Shown here one piece after another: positions 1 to 11,153 of a stretch of DNA of 64,000 bases. The DNA comes from Bolinopsis microptera (Eukaryota; Ctenophora; Tentaculata; Lobata; Bolinopsidae): contig NC_087080.1 in assembly GCF_026151205.1 (NCBI RefSeq), positions 14,145,337-14,209,336 on the forward strand. The letters are read 5' to 3'. How positions within the stretch are numbered: the first letter of the stretch is position 1; each line of letters starts with the position of its first letter. The position numbers and the translations under genes are program-made. The notes beneath the pieces were generated by a model, which saw only the letters and a program-made list of their open reading frames with translations, was not told where the DNA came from and did no database searches.

Positions 1-744
1 ACGGAACTTTGTACAAAACTGTTCCAAATTACAAGGCCGTAAATCAGTCGTTCTAACAACAACTATTTTTTATAAGTTTCTTTCAGATCCTAATTTCCTT
101 CATAATTTTCGAATATTAAGAAAAGTTTAAGACTGACACAATTTGTGCAAGTTTGGGTAACTTTATATGTGCTAAATTAGAAATATCACTTCTATCACAA
201 GAAATAACTCTAAAGCGATGGTGGGCCACTGAACACAGACAATCATCTCCAGATCCTAATATTTGACTTTCTTCTAACTTCCCAGATAGTAAAATGAATA
301 TATAACTGACAATATGTGCAAGTTTGAACGATTTTCTAAGTGCAAAATTTGACATATCACTTTAAATTTAATTTAGAGATATTTTCTTTTGTATTTTCAA
401 TTTATATTAGATATGTTTTTAGATATCTCAAATTTGGAACATTGAAATTCACCCAAACTCGCATATAATGCATCGGTATTACCCATCTGTATTACAATCT
501 GGGAAGTTTGAAGAAAAATCGCATGGTTATGATCTTGAAAATTCGCTGGTTTGGAGATATTTTCTTGTGTTTGAAGTTATATCTCGAATTCTTCACCTAG
601 AAATTTGCCCAAACCTGCACAAATTACAAGTCTTAAATAGGAAGTTTCCATAAAATCCTATGGTAGAATTTTGAGATAATCGACTTTCGTCATAGAAACA
701 AGTAAAACACCATTTTTTTTCAATAAATAAAAACTGAAATGAAT
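1..744. other. 3' flank of RPS23, degenerate dispersed repeat
   Basis: No gene is visible. The stretch is AT-rich and made of diverged copies of a motif of roughly 100 bp. The phrase gtgcaagtttg followed by a run ending atatcactt recurs near 146-190 and 312-360, and a related segment near 450-620 carries cccaaactcgca and cccaaacctgcac. The short open frames here have no protein character. Confidence 0.5.
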
Positions 745-1953
<1,209 letters not shown>

Positions 1954-3414
1954 GGCTACAAATAAGGTTAGGTTTAAAACACGTGATCATACAACAACTC
2001 ATTATTTCATACAATTATATCTGATTTATGAATTCAACAAGAACATTAAACTTCATATTATGATAACACAGGGTGAAACAGAAATAATATAATAGTTTAT
2101 GTAGACAGACATAAAATTGTAACTAGAACGATAATAATTACGGGTGTCCGGTGTTGTCATATTCTCCGTATTCTCATACACACGGTAGTTGTGGTGAGAG
2201 ACTTATTTACACAACAATTTCGTGTAGGATACAGGTACAACAGATGAGTAACGAATATGTCACTCCGAAAAGTACGTTGAGTCATCAGTAGGTTTAAAAA
2301 CAGTTGGGCATTATAAAGACCATAAAAATGGGGAGCTGGAGGTGAAAAACCGGACAGATACACCTCGTATAGATATACCATTGTACAGTAAAAGGTTGTG
2401 TATTACAGTAATACAGTATCCATGTTAAGTAAATTTGGTTGAACCAGAAATAAACGTCATCAAACAAAAAATTAAGGAAAGATATTTTGCATTAATACTT
2501 TAATTTAATCAGAATCAGTACAGAAACAATTTTTATTATGGGCACAAATTACTACATTAAGGTATTCACTCTTATCATTTTTGTTGGTATGGCCCTGTTG
2601 AATAATATAAATAATAATAAGAAATAGTCAACCCCTGGCCATTGCCTCATTTGCTGCCATCCACCCAAATTTCGCCCGATTTTTATCTGTGCTCTGCGTA
2701 ATGCATCACATGAATCAGTTTTTTTTTTTTAATCTATTAACTTATTACACATTTGTGCTCTGCTTTAGCATCACTTGACTATTTAATAAAATTGTTTGTT
2801 CAGGCCATGACCTTATAGTCAGCCAATTGGCCATTGCTATATTATGTGTATATTGTTTGAATATTCTTTTCCCAAATTTCGCCCGAAATGTCCGCGATGT
2901 ACGTTCTTGAAGAATGGATATTTCAAAATAAAACTCCATGTAAGCCGGAAAGTGCAGGCTGAACAAGGCTAGTTTAAGTGGAGCTGAGGCTGGGCCGCCA
3001 TGGTTATTAGGGGTCAGAGTGAATCAAGCGAGAAATTAGGTTAAATCTACAGCTCACACGGCTCAGAAAATGTGGAAAATGAGAACAAATTTGGCAGAAT
3101 TATTTACAGTCCAAAATATCAAAAGGCGAAACTATTTACATTTACAGGCCGAATAGTGGTGTGACAGTAGGCTGAATGTGCCCTAAAAATCAAAATGGTA
3201 GTTTTCTTAAATCAAAGCAAGACTAATGATAGTAACATAATCACTACTTTTTAGAACATTCTTCCTAATGCCTGAATTATCAGGACAGTGAAGAGCCTAT
3301 CATGTGAAATTGAGCATGCACAGAAATAAGGTAGAATATCGGATAGAAATTATGTTTTATTAAGTTCATAGTATTGGATAATGGAGCAAGAATTGTGAGA
3401 CGAGGCCAAACATT
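1954..3414. other. Intergenic, upstream of RPS23, no gene seen
   Basis: This stretch should contain the RPS23 promoter and 5' UTR next to 1954, but no core element stands out. The rest is AT-rich unique-looking DNA with a 122-bp repeat copy at 2752-2873. The 16-mer cccaaatttcgcccga appears at about 2656 and again at 2871, bracketing that copy. Small open frames show no protein signature. Confidence 0.5.
2752..2873 (+). repeat. 122-bp short interspersed element, copy 1
   Basis: Nearly identical to 4857-4978 and of exactly the same length. It begins tttgtgctctgct and ends ttcttttccc, and holds two palindromic patches (ggccatgacc and ccaattgg). No terminal inverted repeats and no A-tail are visible. 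The second copy has a clear 10-bp target duplication, which defines the ends. Confidence 0.75.
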
Positions 3415-4385
3415 GGGGGGGGCCAACCATATTAAAGTATATTAAAATGTAGGATTTTTCCCGATTTTGACCCGGGGATATACTTTAATATACTTTAATA
3501 AGTAAGTAAGTAAGTAAGTAAAGATTATGACATAACATCATCACAAGTGTCTACAAAATATCATCGCACTAAATAAAAAAATAATTTAAATAAATATATT
3601 TTTCCATCAACATTAATAATTTATCAAATTCAATTTTATTAATTAATAAAATCTAATACATTATCTATAAATAATTCATTAATACTTCCCAGTGGAATAA
3701 AGATTTATGAAACGCTTCTTTGCCACAAAAGGATGAAACCAAAGATATTCATTATGTGTCTCCTTATTGCTTAAATATATACTTTAATATACTTTAATAT
3801 ATCCCTATCTCCTTAGAGGCCTACATCAAAAATTGTTGCCCAAAATAAGCTTGAAATGCAATTCGTAATCGATTCCAAAAAGTTCTTGAAAAAATATTTA
3901 AAACTGATGGAGTTATTTCAATTTTAATGAAGTCATTTTGGCTAGTATTCCGAACCGAGATATTATGTGCAATTTTCCCAATTTTGTTCATGGAGGTCTT
4001 TTTACTTAGTATCCACTATATTCAACAAACACTGAGTTATATCTTTCACATAGAGTTAGTCTCATTAAAAAATATTGAAATTTTATCGAATTTGGGCAAA
4101 AGCGAATTTGGGCAAAAGTGTATGCCCAAATATGGGCATATTTTTTAAAGCTCATAGCTCAGCCAATTTTTGACCAATCTGGATGGAAATTCATGTACTA
4201 GTCCTAAAACAGGCTTATCTTGCGAATCTGAGTGAAAAATATAGTTCTTCATGTAAATCTTAACGAAGAATATAAATCTTCTAATTGTAGGTATATTAAA
4301 GTATATTAAAATGTAGGATTTTTTCCGATTTTGACCCGGGGATATACTTTAATATACTTTAATATGGTTGGCCCCCCCCCCCCCC
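3415..4385. mobile_element. 971-bp G-capped inverted-repeat element (MITE-like)
   Basis: The two ends are inverted copies: a run of G then ccaaccatattaaagtatat at the left, and the complement ending in a C run at the right. Flanking aacatt at 3409-3414 and 4386-4391 is a 6-bp target duplication. Inside each end lies a direct copy of a ~75-bp module with the core gatttttcccgattttgacc, itself bounded by attaaagtatatt and its complement, so each end can fold on its own. No coding capacity is seen, so this is a non-autonomous DNA transposon of unknown superfamily. An (AAGT)n tract lies just inside the left end at about 3501-3520. Confidence 0.75.
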
Positions 4386-6374
4386 AACATTAACAACATT
4401 TTCATTATTAAATATGAAGAACTGGCTTTGTTCTTCCATAATGTTTGCAGTGTGCAATAGTATCTCCTAGTGGATTACACTTGTTGCACTAAGACTTGTG
4501 TATTTCGAGGAGTCTAAATTAATTCAGTTGTAACGAAAAGTAACATTATAACAGCGTTTCTAGATTCCTAAAGTAAAATTTGGCCGTAACTAATTTACTG
4601 CTTGCAATTCTCAAGTACAACGACAGCTACTAATCTAAAAGAGTTTCAAAAAACATGGGAAAAACATTTATCTCACACTAGGCTAGATGTAACAATAAAA
4701 TGACTAGCGCAACCGCATTGCGCTTCGTTATCGTAAGCCTCGCAGCGCATGGTCATAGAAATATGGACAATTTGCAACATAGACTTGACGATAGGAAATC
4801 TGGCTGGTAAAAGAAAACTCTAGCGCTAGACATGTAGAAATATTCATTGAAATGCTTTTGTGCTCTGCTTTCGCATCACTTAACTATTTAATAAAATTGT
4901 TTGTTCAGGCCATGACCTTATAGTCAGCCAATTGGCCATTGCTATATTATGTGTATATTGTTTGAATATTCTTTTCCCTTGAAATGCTAGGTCTAATCAT
5001 GAGCATGGACAATGTTTCGGAGGCGTTTTCAGTAATACGTTTTCAAATTTTATTAATATATCCATCCATCTTATTCCTATTGAAGAAGTAAAGTCTGGTA
5101 GTGACTATAAAAGCCGGAAAGGAAATTTAGATGGATAAAATTGAACATGCAAGCAAAATAGCGAACTACTGTAGTTATTCTTTCTCCTTCGGTGTATTAC
5201 AGGGTCCATTTAATGGAGCCGTTGCAATTTCAAGCAATTTCTTTTTTTGTTGTAGCATCGGTCAAGTGTAACGATTGTGATAGAAGTTGATTGTGAGCGA
5301 TGGCGAACAGCAATCACACTCCTTTGCACCATCAACCTATATCCAATCTATTCAAGGAGTGACAACCATACTACACATTGAATTAGCAGTCCTTACGATG
5401 TCAAATCAATTCATTGCAAACTTATTTATTATGTAATAAATGGCATAAAATTGCAATTTATTGATTAACTGAATTATTATTAAATCAATAATTTATGCAA
5501 ATTATATCCTCTTAGTGGAGACTGTAGTGAAGGGAATAAAACTTCTGTATCAAATTATCAGCAAAGTGAAGTTAAGTAGCAAAGTACAGTAAAGTAAAGC
5601 AAGTTAAAATAAAGTAAGGTAAAGTAGAGTAAAATATAGTAGAGTAATGTAAAGTAAATCTGTGCAATTACATGGTAGAATCAATCACCAATTGTGATGT
5701 GTGAATGCAGCTAATGAAAGACCGAGGATGTAGAAGTGAAGTGTGAACATGTACCAGAACAATCCATTAATGAATTTCCACGATCGGAGGGAGTTTGGGG
5801 TAAATATAATATCAACATGAATAGAAGATTCTAATCGGAAGAAATCGGGAGATTTGTATGATTACAACTTCCTGAGGAGATATACAAAGTCGTATACTAA
5901 GATAGTATTAAACAGAACTAACGATGTCGATGAGCCACCAGTAATATCGAGTATAAATAAAAGAAATAATGTTACAGCGCTCGATTACATCATTTCGATG
6001 TGGAACGATATAGACGTGCGCGATACGCAGTTGGCGTAATTAGGTAATCAATAATGAAAAAATTTAATCTCAAATTATATGTTTTAACTGAATTTATATT
6101 AGTTATTTTTAAAATATTAAAGTGATGGACAAGTTAATTTGATTAACATTGATATATCTTTTATTTTGGAATAAATTGGAATAAATTGGTCATCGTACTT
6201 AAACGAAGTAAACAGGAAAATAACCCAAAATACCGTACTCCGCGTCAGCTATTCACCTAACCATGTGCTTTCGCGCCACTGCGGGCGCGCTTGTTTCACA
6301 AGTAAAAAACCGCCGAGAAGCGGGCGCGCGCTACTGCAAGTGCAAGGGCTCTGGATATAGCAATACAACGTCAG
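4386..6374. other. Intergenic AT-rich DNA, no gene supported
   Basis: It contains the second 122-bp element (4857-4978), a degenerate AAAGT/AAGT-rich tract at about 5575-5660, and otherwise no recognisable feature. A 61-codon open frame at 5854-6039 is too short and unremarkable to call. Confidence 0.5.
4857..4978 (+). mobile_element. 122-bp short interspersed element, copy 2, with 10-bp TSD
   Basis: The copy is flanked by ttgaaatgct at 4847-4856 and 4979-4988, a perfect 10-bp target duplication. It differs from copy 1 at only a few sites (for example tttcgcatcacttaac against tttagcatcacttgac). Lack of terminal inverted repeats and the variable-type TSD would suit a retroposed element, but no A-tail or RNA polymerase III boxes are recognised. 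Confidence 0.8.
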
Positions 6375-6496
6375 TTGACGGATGTTACTCGTCTAAATTT
6401 CTTCGAAGTAGCGCGCGCCGCTTTCTTCTCGAAATGGCCCGATGGCAAGTGCTACGAAGTAGCGCGCGCCGGGCCAGATCATTAACAATGGTCAAA
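6375..6496 (+). mobile_element. hAT-like MITE 'TTGAC', copy 1
   Basis: The termini are TTGAC...GTCAA with imperfect extension (ttgacggatgtta against ttgaccattgtta read inward from the other end). The 8-bp sequence aacgtcag flanks both sides. The GC-rich core contains two direct copies of cgaagtagcgcgcgccg. An 8-bp TSD with short terminal inverted repeats is the usual hAT signature. Confidence 0.8.
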
Positions 6497-6510
6497 ACGT
6501 CAGCTACACC

Positions 6511-6603
6511 TTGTAGGTTTACAACCTACCAGGACGCGCGCCGAGTTGGACTCGTCGACGGTCCTAATATATGGAACAGATATTTTACGAGTATCACCCG
6601 TTA
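6511..6603 (+). mobile_element. ~90-bp palindrome-headed element, copy 1
   Basis: It starts tgtaggtttacaacctacc (a 7-bp hairpin stem with a 3-nt loop), runs through gacgcgcgccgagttggact and ends tatcacccgttaa. Diverged 9-bp flanks gctacacct and gctataccc are consistent with an old target duplication. Other copies are at 6797-6882, 7660-7746, 21058-21149 and 48562-48638. Confidence 0.75.
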
Positions 6604-6796
6604 AGCTATACCCAAACACTTTAGCTTTGTGACATTTGATGTCACGGCGTGATACAACAAAAACCTTGCTGATAGGGGCCTAACTTCGAAAATAAAGAAA
6701 TAGAAACGTCTGGTTTTCAATTAAAAAATGTTCGTTTTGTAAAACTAAACTCTAAAGTTACCTCCCCAGGAGGAAAATTAGGGACATTGTAGATTT

Positions 6797-6882
6797 TGTA
6801 GGTTTACAACCTACCAGGACGCGCGCCGAGTTGGACTTGTCGACGGTCCTGGAAGAAATATTTTAAGAGTATCACCCGTTAA
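6797..6882 (+). mobile_element. ~90-bp palindrome-headed element, copy 2 (9-bp TSD)
   Basis: Same family as 6511-6603, lacking a few central bases. A perfect 9-bp duplication tgtagattt lies at 6788-6796 and 6883-6891, which fixes the ends as TGTAGG...CGTTAA. The ends are not inverted repeats of each other. Confidence 0.8.
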
Positions 6883-6989
6883 TGTAGATTTTGAGTTATC
6901 TCAAAATCTTCAGAAAATAGTGTCATTTTGGGCCGATCAACAGTTTGCAGCTTTAACTTTGCGGATTTTGTCGTCTGATTGGCTGAATT

Positions 6990-7123
6990 TTGACGGATGT
7001 TACATGTTTAAATTTCTTCAAAGTAGCGCGCGCCGCTTTCTTCTCGAAATATTACTAGCACTTGCCCGCGCGGCAAGTGCTACGAAGTACTGCGCGCCAA
7101 GCTATTCCATGGACAATGGACAA
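6990..7123 (+). mobile_element. hAT-like MITE 'TTGAC', diverged copy 2
   Basis: It starts ttgacggatgtta, shares the caaagtagcgcgcgccg core, and has an altered right half in which cttgcccgcgcggcaag forms a short hairpin. It ends ggacaa. Flanks gctgaatt and gctgaaac match at the first six positions, a decayed 8-bp TSD. Confidence 0.65.
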
Positions 7124-7315
7124 GCTGAAACTTGCTAGCCATGCTTGGACATGCAAATCAAGCTTAATGTCGCTGGTCGCGCGCGAGCTCAAGCCGTATG
7201 TTTGAATTAAACCACTTTAGTAAAACCGCCAGCCATCGGTATCACGTCGTGACCCTCATTGTCGTTTCATTATAAGTATAGAGTTTTTGCGATACAGGGG
7301 GAGCCGCGCACTCGT

Positions 7316-7655
7316 GCGCGGCGGGTCATACAACATATGACAACCAGCCAGTTAGTTTTGCTGGGTGAGGGGGCCTGGGCCCTGGCCGTCGGCCTTTCAG
7401 AGGGATATCATCTTGCAAACAATAACTTTTCTTTCTAGTTCAGCTAGTCGAGCCCTGCGATGTGCGAGGACACTGCATTTTGCATCCTTCGTTACCGTTA
7501 CGCCACTGTCACGTATGACATTGACAACTAGCCAGTAAGTTTTGCTGGGTGAGGGGGCTTTCCAGAGGGACATCATCTTGCAGACAATTACTATTCTTTT
7601 AGTCGAGCCCTGTGAGGACACCGCATCCTTCGTTACGCCACTCACCACTATCACT
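7316..7655. repeat. Two partial copies of a GC-rich repeat in direct orientation
   Basis: A segment beginning near tatgacaaccagccagtta at about 7335 and ending in gcatccttcgttac near 7490 is repeated, shortened, at about 7525-7640. Both contain gttttgctgggtgaggggg, then tcatcttgca, then gtcgagccctg, and end with tccttcgttacgccact. The cgttacgccact ends match the terminal repeat of the hAT-type MITE at 19884-20171, so these are probably diverged fragments of a related element. Confidence 0.55.
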
Positions 7656-7659
7656 TTGT

Positions 7660-7746
7660 AGGTTTTATACAACCTACCAGGACGCGCGCCGAGTTGGACT
7701 TGTCGTATATATATGGAACAGATATTTTACGAGTATCACCCGTTAA
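7660..7746 (+). mobile_element. ~90-bp palindrome-headed element, copy 3
   Basis: Same family. The head palindrome reads taggttttatacaaccta here. Flanks ctatcactt on the left and ctgtcactt on the right agree at 8 of 9 positions, supporting a 9-bp target duplication. Confidence 0.7.
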
Positions 7747-7951
7747 CTGTCACTTTGTAGCGCGATGCGTTACTGTGCCGCGCCGCGCACTCAATGAGGC
7801 TTCTCTCTCTAGATCGGCTTCATTCTCTAAATCGGCGAGATGCGCTACTGTGCCGCGCCGAGCTGAGATGAATTGACATCGTCAATTAACTGTCACTGAA
7901 CTATGGCCGCGTCACAATTCACAATTATATACAAACAGAGCTGCAATGTGG

Positions 7952-8077
7952 TTGACGGACATGTTACTCGTCTAAATTTCTTCGAAGTAGCGCGCGCCCC
8001 TTTCTTCTCGAAATATTGGCCCGATGGCCAGTGCTACGAAGTAGCGCGCGCCGGGCCAAACCATTAACAATGGTCAA
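7952..8077 (+). mobile_element. hAT-like MITE 'TTGAC', copy 3
   Basis: Full-length copy with the perfect 8-bp flanks caatgtgg before the first T and after the final A. The body has the two direct gaagtagcgcgcgcc segments. This copy and copy 1 give the clearest 8-bp TSDs. Confidence 0.8.
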
Positions 8078-8282
8078 CAATGTGGATACCTCAGTCTTAA
8101 TGATTTGCAGCGGCTATTATTTTAAAATACGAAATCGTCCAGTTTTGAAATTATTATTTTTACTGATCTAATTGTCCTTCTGTCCCGACTCGCGCATTTG
8201 AGTCATGTACCTCACTCATAAATATTATGACTGGGATCAGGGATAAAGTGGTGGGTTTTGGAAAATTCCGCCATATTTTTCC

Positions 8283-8403
8283 TTGACGGATGTTACTCGT
8301 CTAAATTTCTTCGAAGTAGCGCGCGCCGCTTTCTTCTCGAAATGGCCCGATGGCAAGTGCTACGAAGTAGCGCGCGCCGGGCCAGATCATTAACAATGGT
8401 CAA
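8283..8403 (+). mobile_element. hAT-like MITE 'TTGAC', copy 4, nested
   Basis: Inserted in the left inverted repeat of the 8210-9638 element: tatttttcc flanks it on both sides, while the matching right-end repeat at about 9566 reads gccatatttttcccggtc without interruption. It therefore landed after the host element did. Confidence 0.8.
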
Positions 8404-8666
8404 TATTTTTCCCAGTCAAAAATTTTACCAGTCATAATACATAATAACACCTACCCGCCGAGTCAGATTATCAATTATGAGGTTCCAAGGGGGTGGTGAT
8501 CATTATATTTTACCTGAAGTCTCATATGTGCTAGAGAAGACTTTTGAAGCAGTGGATGGAGGGCTGTAACTTTATTGGCTGTTGCTACCACGATTTCGTC
8601 ATAAAAATCACAATTTGGTTATAGAAATCAGATTTCAGCGCAGTACCGGTTCCCACAGGTTTGCGG

Positions 8667-9305
8667 ATGAGGCGTCTTCGCGGGATAGCTACTGTTAAAG
8701 GGCAGTTATTATCATTTCTTTACTGTTGCAGTTTGAGTCGTCATCGTTACGTTAGCTTACTGTGTACCAATTTTCTGACGTTGAGAATGGCACGCCAGGC
8801 TCCCGAGATAAAAGAAGTCCCAATTGAGCTGATGATACTCATATTCTGGAATTTACGGCTGCGACCGCATCTCGAGGATTTCATGTTTACAAAGCTACTT
8901 GACTGGACAAAGGCGGAACCTGGAGCTTGTGTAACAGTGGAGCGAGAGACATCAGCTGAGACGCTAAAGATTGATCGCTTCTCGTGTGCAGTGTGTAGAC
9001 TAATAAAGAAAGAGGAAATTTTTCCCGTTAAAGTAACTTGTGGCCACATCCCGCTAGAAGTAAGTAAACTGTGCCACTATTTCATGGTCCACGGTGGATT
9101 GATTACTGGAGCAGTTGCAGATGAAAAGCCAAGACGTTCCCCAATACCAAGCGGTGGGCAGGAAATCAAGCTCCGGCTGACCTTCAGAGCAGTAGCCCCG
9201 GACAAAATGAAAGTCTTGTTAAGACAACAATACGACTTCGAATTTGACGGTCAGCAGCAGGGGGATATCAATAATGATAATGGATTAACTAGGAGGGGAC
9301 ATTAG
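8667..9305 (+). CDS. Transposon-borne protein of unknown function, Cys/His-containing
   Basis: I do not recognise the family. The frame runs 212 codons from the ATG at 8667 and is wholly inside a TIR element. A start at the later Met (MARQAPEIKEVPIELMIL) is equally possible. The middle has CAVCRLIKKEE followed by VTCGHIPLEVSKLCHYF, so a CxxC...CxH...C arrangement could bind a metal (inference). The C-terminal part contains PRRSPIPSGGQEIKLRLTFR and an acidic, Gln-rich tail. A shortened, reverse-oriented relative lies in the element at 22511-23380, where the segment from GHIPLEVSKL to RLTFRAV is preserved. There are no DDE/D motifs, so it is not evidently a transposase. It may be an accessory or captured protein; expression is unproven. 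Confidence 0.5.
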   Translation: MRRLRGIATVKGQLLSFLYCCSLSRHRYVSLLCTNFLTLRMARQAPEIKEVPIELMILIFWNLRLRPHLEDFMFTKLLDWTKAEPGACVTVERETSAETLKIDRFSCAVCRLIKKEEIFPVKVTCGHIPLEVSKLCHYFMVHGGLITGAVADEKPRRSPIPSGGQEIKLRLTFRAVAPDKMKVLLRQQYDFEFDGQQQGDINNDNGLTRRGH

Positions 9306-10212
9306 CGATAATGAGAATGAGAATACGCTTTAATGAAGATTTGACTTATTATTGCTTAGATTTATTTTCCTTTAAATATACGTGTTTTTTTCTATTTCTG
9401 AGCAATATCAATAACTGTAAATTGAAATAACTTCTTTAACAAGTAACAAATAATAAAAATTTCTGTTGAAAATTTGTTGACCTCTGAAAAAAAACTTTAA
9501 AGGTCGGCCACCGGTAAATTCATGACCGGGATAATTTGGCTGGTTTTGGGAAAGTCCGCCATATTTTTCCCGGTCATTTTTTAAACCTGCAAATTTTCCC
9601 AGTCATAATTTAACCCGCTATAATATTCTCGAGTAAGGTAATTGAATTTGAATGATCCCGCCTCCTTCAAACAATACATGCCAACCAGTGTCAATAATTG
9701 AAAATAACAATTTATCATTTTATAAGCGGCCGTTCTCAGTATATTACACAAAACGGACCCCTCAGGGTGTTAACGTTGCCATATCAACCATGGAAATGTA
9801 ACGGTAGCCCTACTCTATAATAGTTTACTAAACTCGAATAATACAGCCATCTGATTGGGTATTATAATAGGAGCATCACGTATTCTGGTAATTGTAGTGC
9901 CAGAAATAAACACCTGATATTAGCAGTTCCGTTTACCGTACGATAAGCTCGCTATATATCTTGCATTATCTTATATTTATCTGTTTCCGTAGTTGCGATA
10001 AGCCACTGCTTGAATACGTTTGGCGACCAATACCATTTCCGGAAAGACCCCCACGTGACATCTCTGTTTTGTCATTGGAGTGTAGGTAGCACATTATCAG
10101 TATCGCAGTGGCTTTCAAATTTGTTCGTTGCCCTAATCTCTTGTGCTGCTAATTCTAAATAATTTGCTTTCGTTATCTCAACAATTGACAAACGTATTTA
10201 TTCTTTAATATA

Positions 10213-10467
10213 CACTCAGTTTGCTTTATAAAGACGGTTAATTTTGGCGAAGGCTTCACCGTCTTTAATTGATCGCAACCAGTCTTTAATTTTGCTGGTA
10301 GAAGTAAGGTCAGTGTATGAAATGTGCTTTATTACATGATCTGATCTATTTTTAGACCTGTTGTGGCCGTCTTTAACTTTTCAATCTTGAATTCTTGCAG
10401 TTTTTAATTTTCTTTCATTTGAAGGCTCCGTCTTTATCAAGGGCGTCTTTAAAAAATAAACTGAGTG
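10213..10467. mobile_element. Mariner-type MITE (CACTCAG ends), copy 1
   Basis: The ends are cactcagtttgctttataaa and its near-complement closing with aaactgagtg; TA stands on each side (10211-10212, 10468-10469). 255 bp, no coding capacity. The interior has repeated gtctttaattt phrases. Confidence 0.8.
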
Positions 10468-10569
10468 TAGTCCTCACATTTCATTTCCCGTTTATATTTA
10501 ATTTTCCTGTTTAAATTTCCCGTTGACAACGGGCCGTTGTACAGTTTTCATAATAATTGATTAGAAGTT

Positions 10570-10625
10570 AGCATGAAGAGGCCAATGAGTCATGAGTGCC
10601 GAAACGTCGATTATTTTTAATTAGT
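10570..10625 (+). repeat. Penelope-like/hammerhead-like 3' remnant
   Basis: The phrase agcatgaagaggccaatgag followed by gtgccgaaacgtcg resembles the hammerhead motif known from Penelope-like retroelements: a conserved GA-rich turn, a stem, then GAAAC. Here the first conserved turn is mutated (agcatga where ctgatga is expected), so it should be inactive. A second copy is at about 21316-21365. Confidence 0.35.
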
Positions 10626-10886
10626 TTTCACCAGTTTATTATTTGCCTTATTTTACTTTGTGTGTCGAGAGCCGTTATGCTCCCTACTAAACACTATAAT
10701 GCATTATAAAATATAAATTACATACTACATAATATTATGCACTTATCCAATTTCAAAATCTGCTTCGGATATCTTACACATCCACTCAGGATATAATTAA
10801 TACACTAAACACTTAGCATTTAGTATTGAAATAAAATATCGGTACTTATTGGCGTGAACAGAATCATTAATCAATGTAAATACTTA

Positions 10887-11085
10887 TTATTTGACTAAAA
10901 TATAGATAAAGTAGATAACTGGTGGTATTGACGATAATAAAGTTAAACTAGTAAGAACCAGTACTGTATAATCGCACCAGTTTAAACAACCCAATGCGAA
11001 AGGTGTCTGTTGTAACGCATTATCTAATACAACAAAACACTCTGCATTAACAGTACTACCCATGTACTGGATAATCATTCCAACA
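10887..11085 (-). pseudogene. C-terminal fragment of Ig/multi-pass membrane protein
   Basis: The last ~63 codons are nearly identical to the ends of the proteins at 13038 and 24044, with MGSTVNAECFVVLDNALQQT and then the Cys-containing final membrane segment. Homology stops abruptly near 11085 and everything upstream is absent, so this is a truncated third copy at the edge of the duplicated segment. Confidence 0.85.
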
Positions 11086-11153
11086 AATAATTATAAGTTT
11101 GGTTAAGATAATGAAGATATACATAACATTACATGACATTTTTACTTTTTTAG

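Larger units (their letters stand above)
8210..9638 (+). mobile_element. TA-flanked TIR element carrying an ORF
   Basis: The left end reads TA then cctcactcataaatattatg; the right end is ataatattctcgagtaagg then TA. These are diverged inverted copies of the end sequence ccttactcgggaatattat seen intact at 22511, 36737 and 41836. The TA dinucleotide on both sides suits the Tc1/mariner-type target. Inner terminal-repeat blocks contain gccatatttttccc and ccggtaaat. The element encodes the protein at 8667-9305 and is interrupted near its left end by the hAT-like MITE at 8283-8403. Confidence 0.75.
9639..10886. other. Duplicated intergenic DNA
   Basis: From about 10140 to 10886 this is the first copy of a segment repeated at about 11980-13030: it shares ctaattctaaataat, a mariner-like MITE, cctcacatttcatttcccg, and the block ttcaccag...ctccctactaaacactat. 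9639-10140 shows nothing recognisable. A decayed motif containing gccgaaacgtcgatta lies at about 10570-10625. Confidence 0.6.

Noticed and set aside
6263-6604. 113-codon frame in the GC-rich cluster
   Set aside because: It runs across two independent short transposons with TSDs; GC-rich repeats lack stops by composition.
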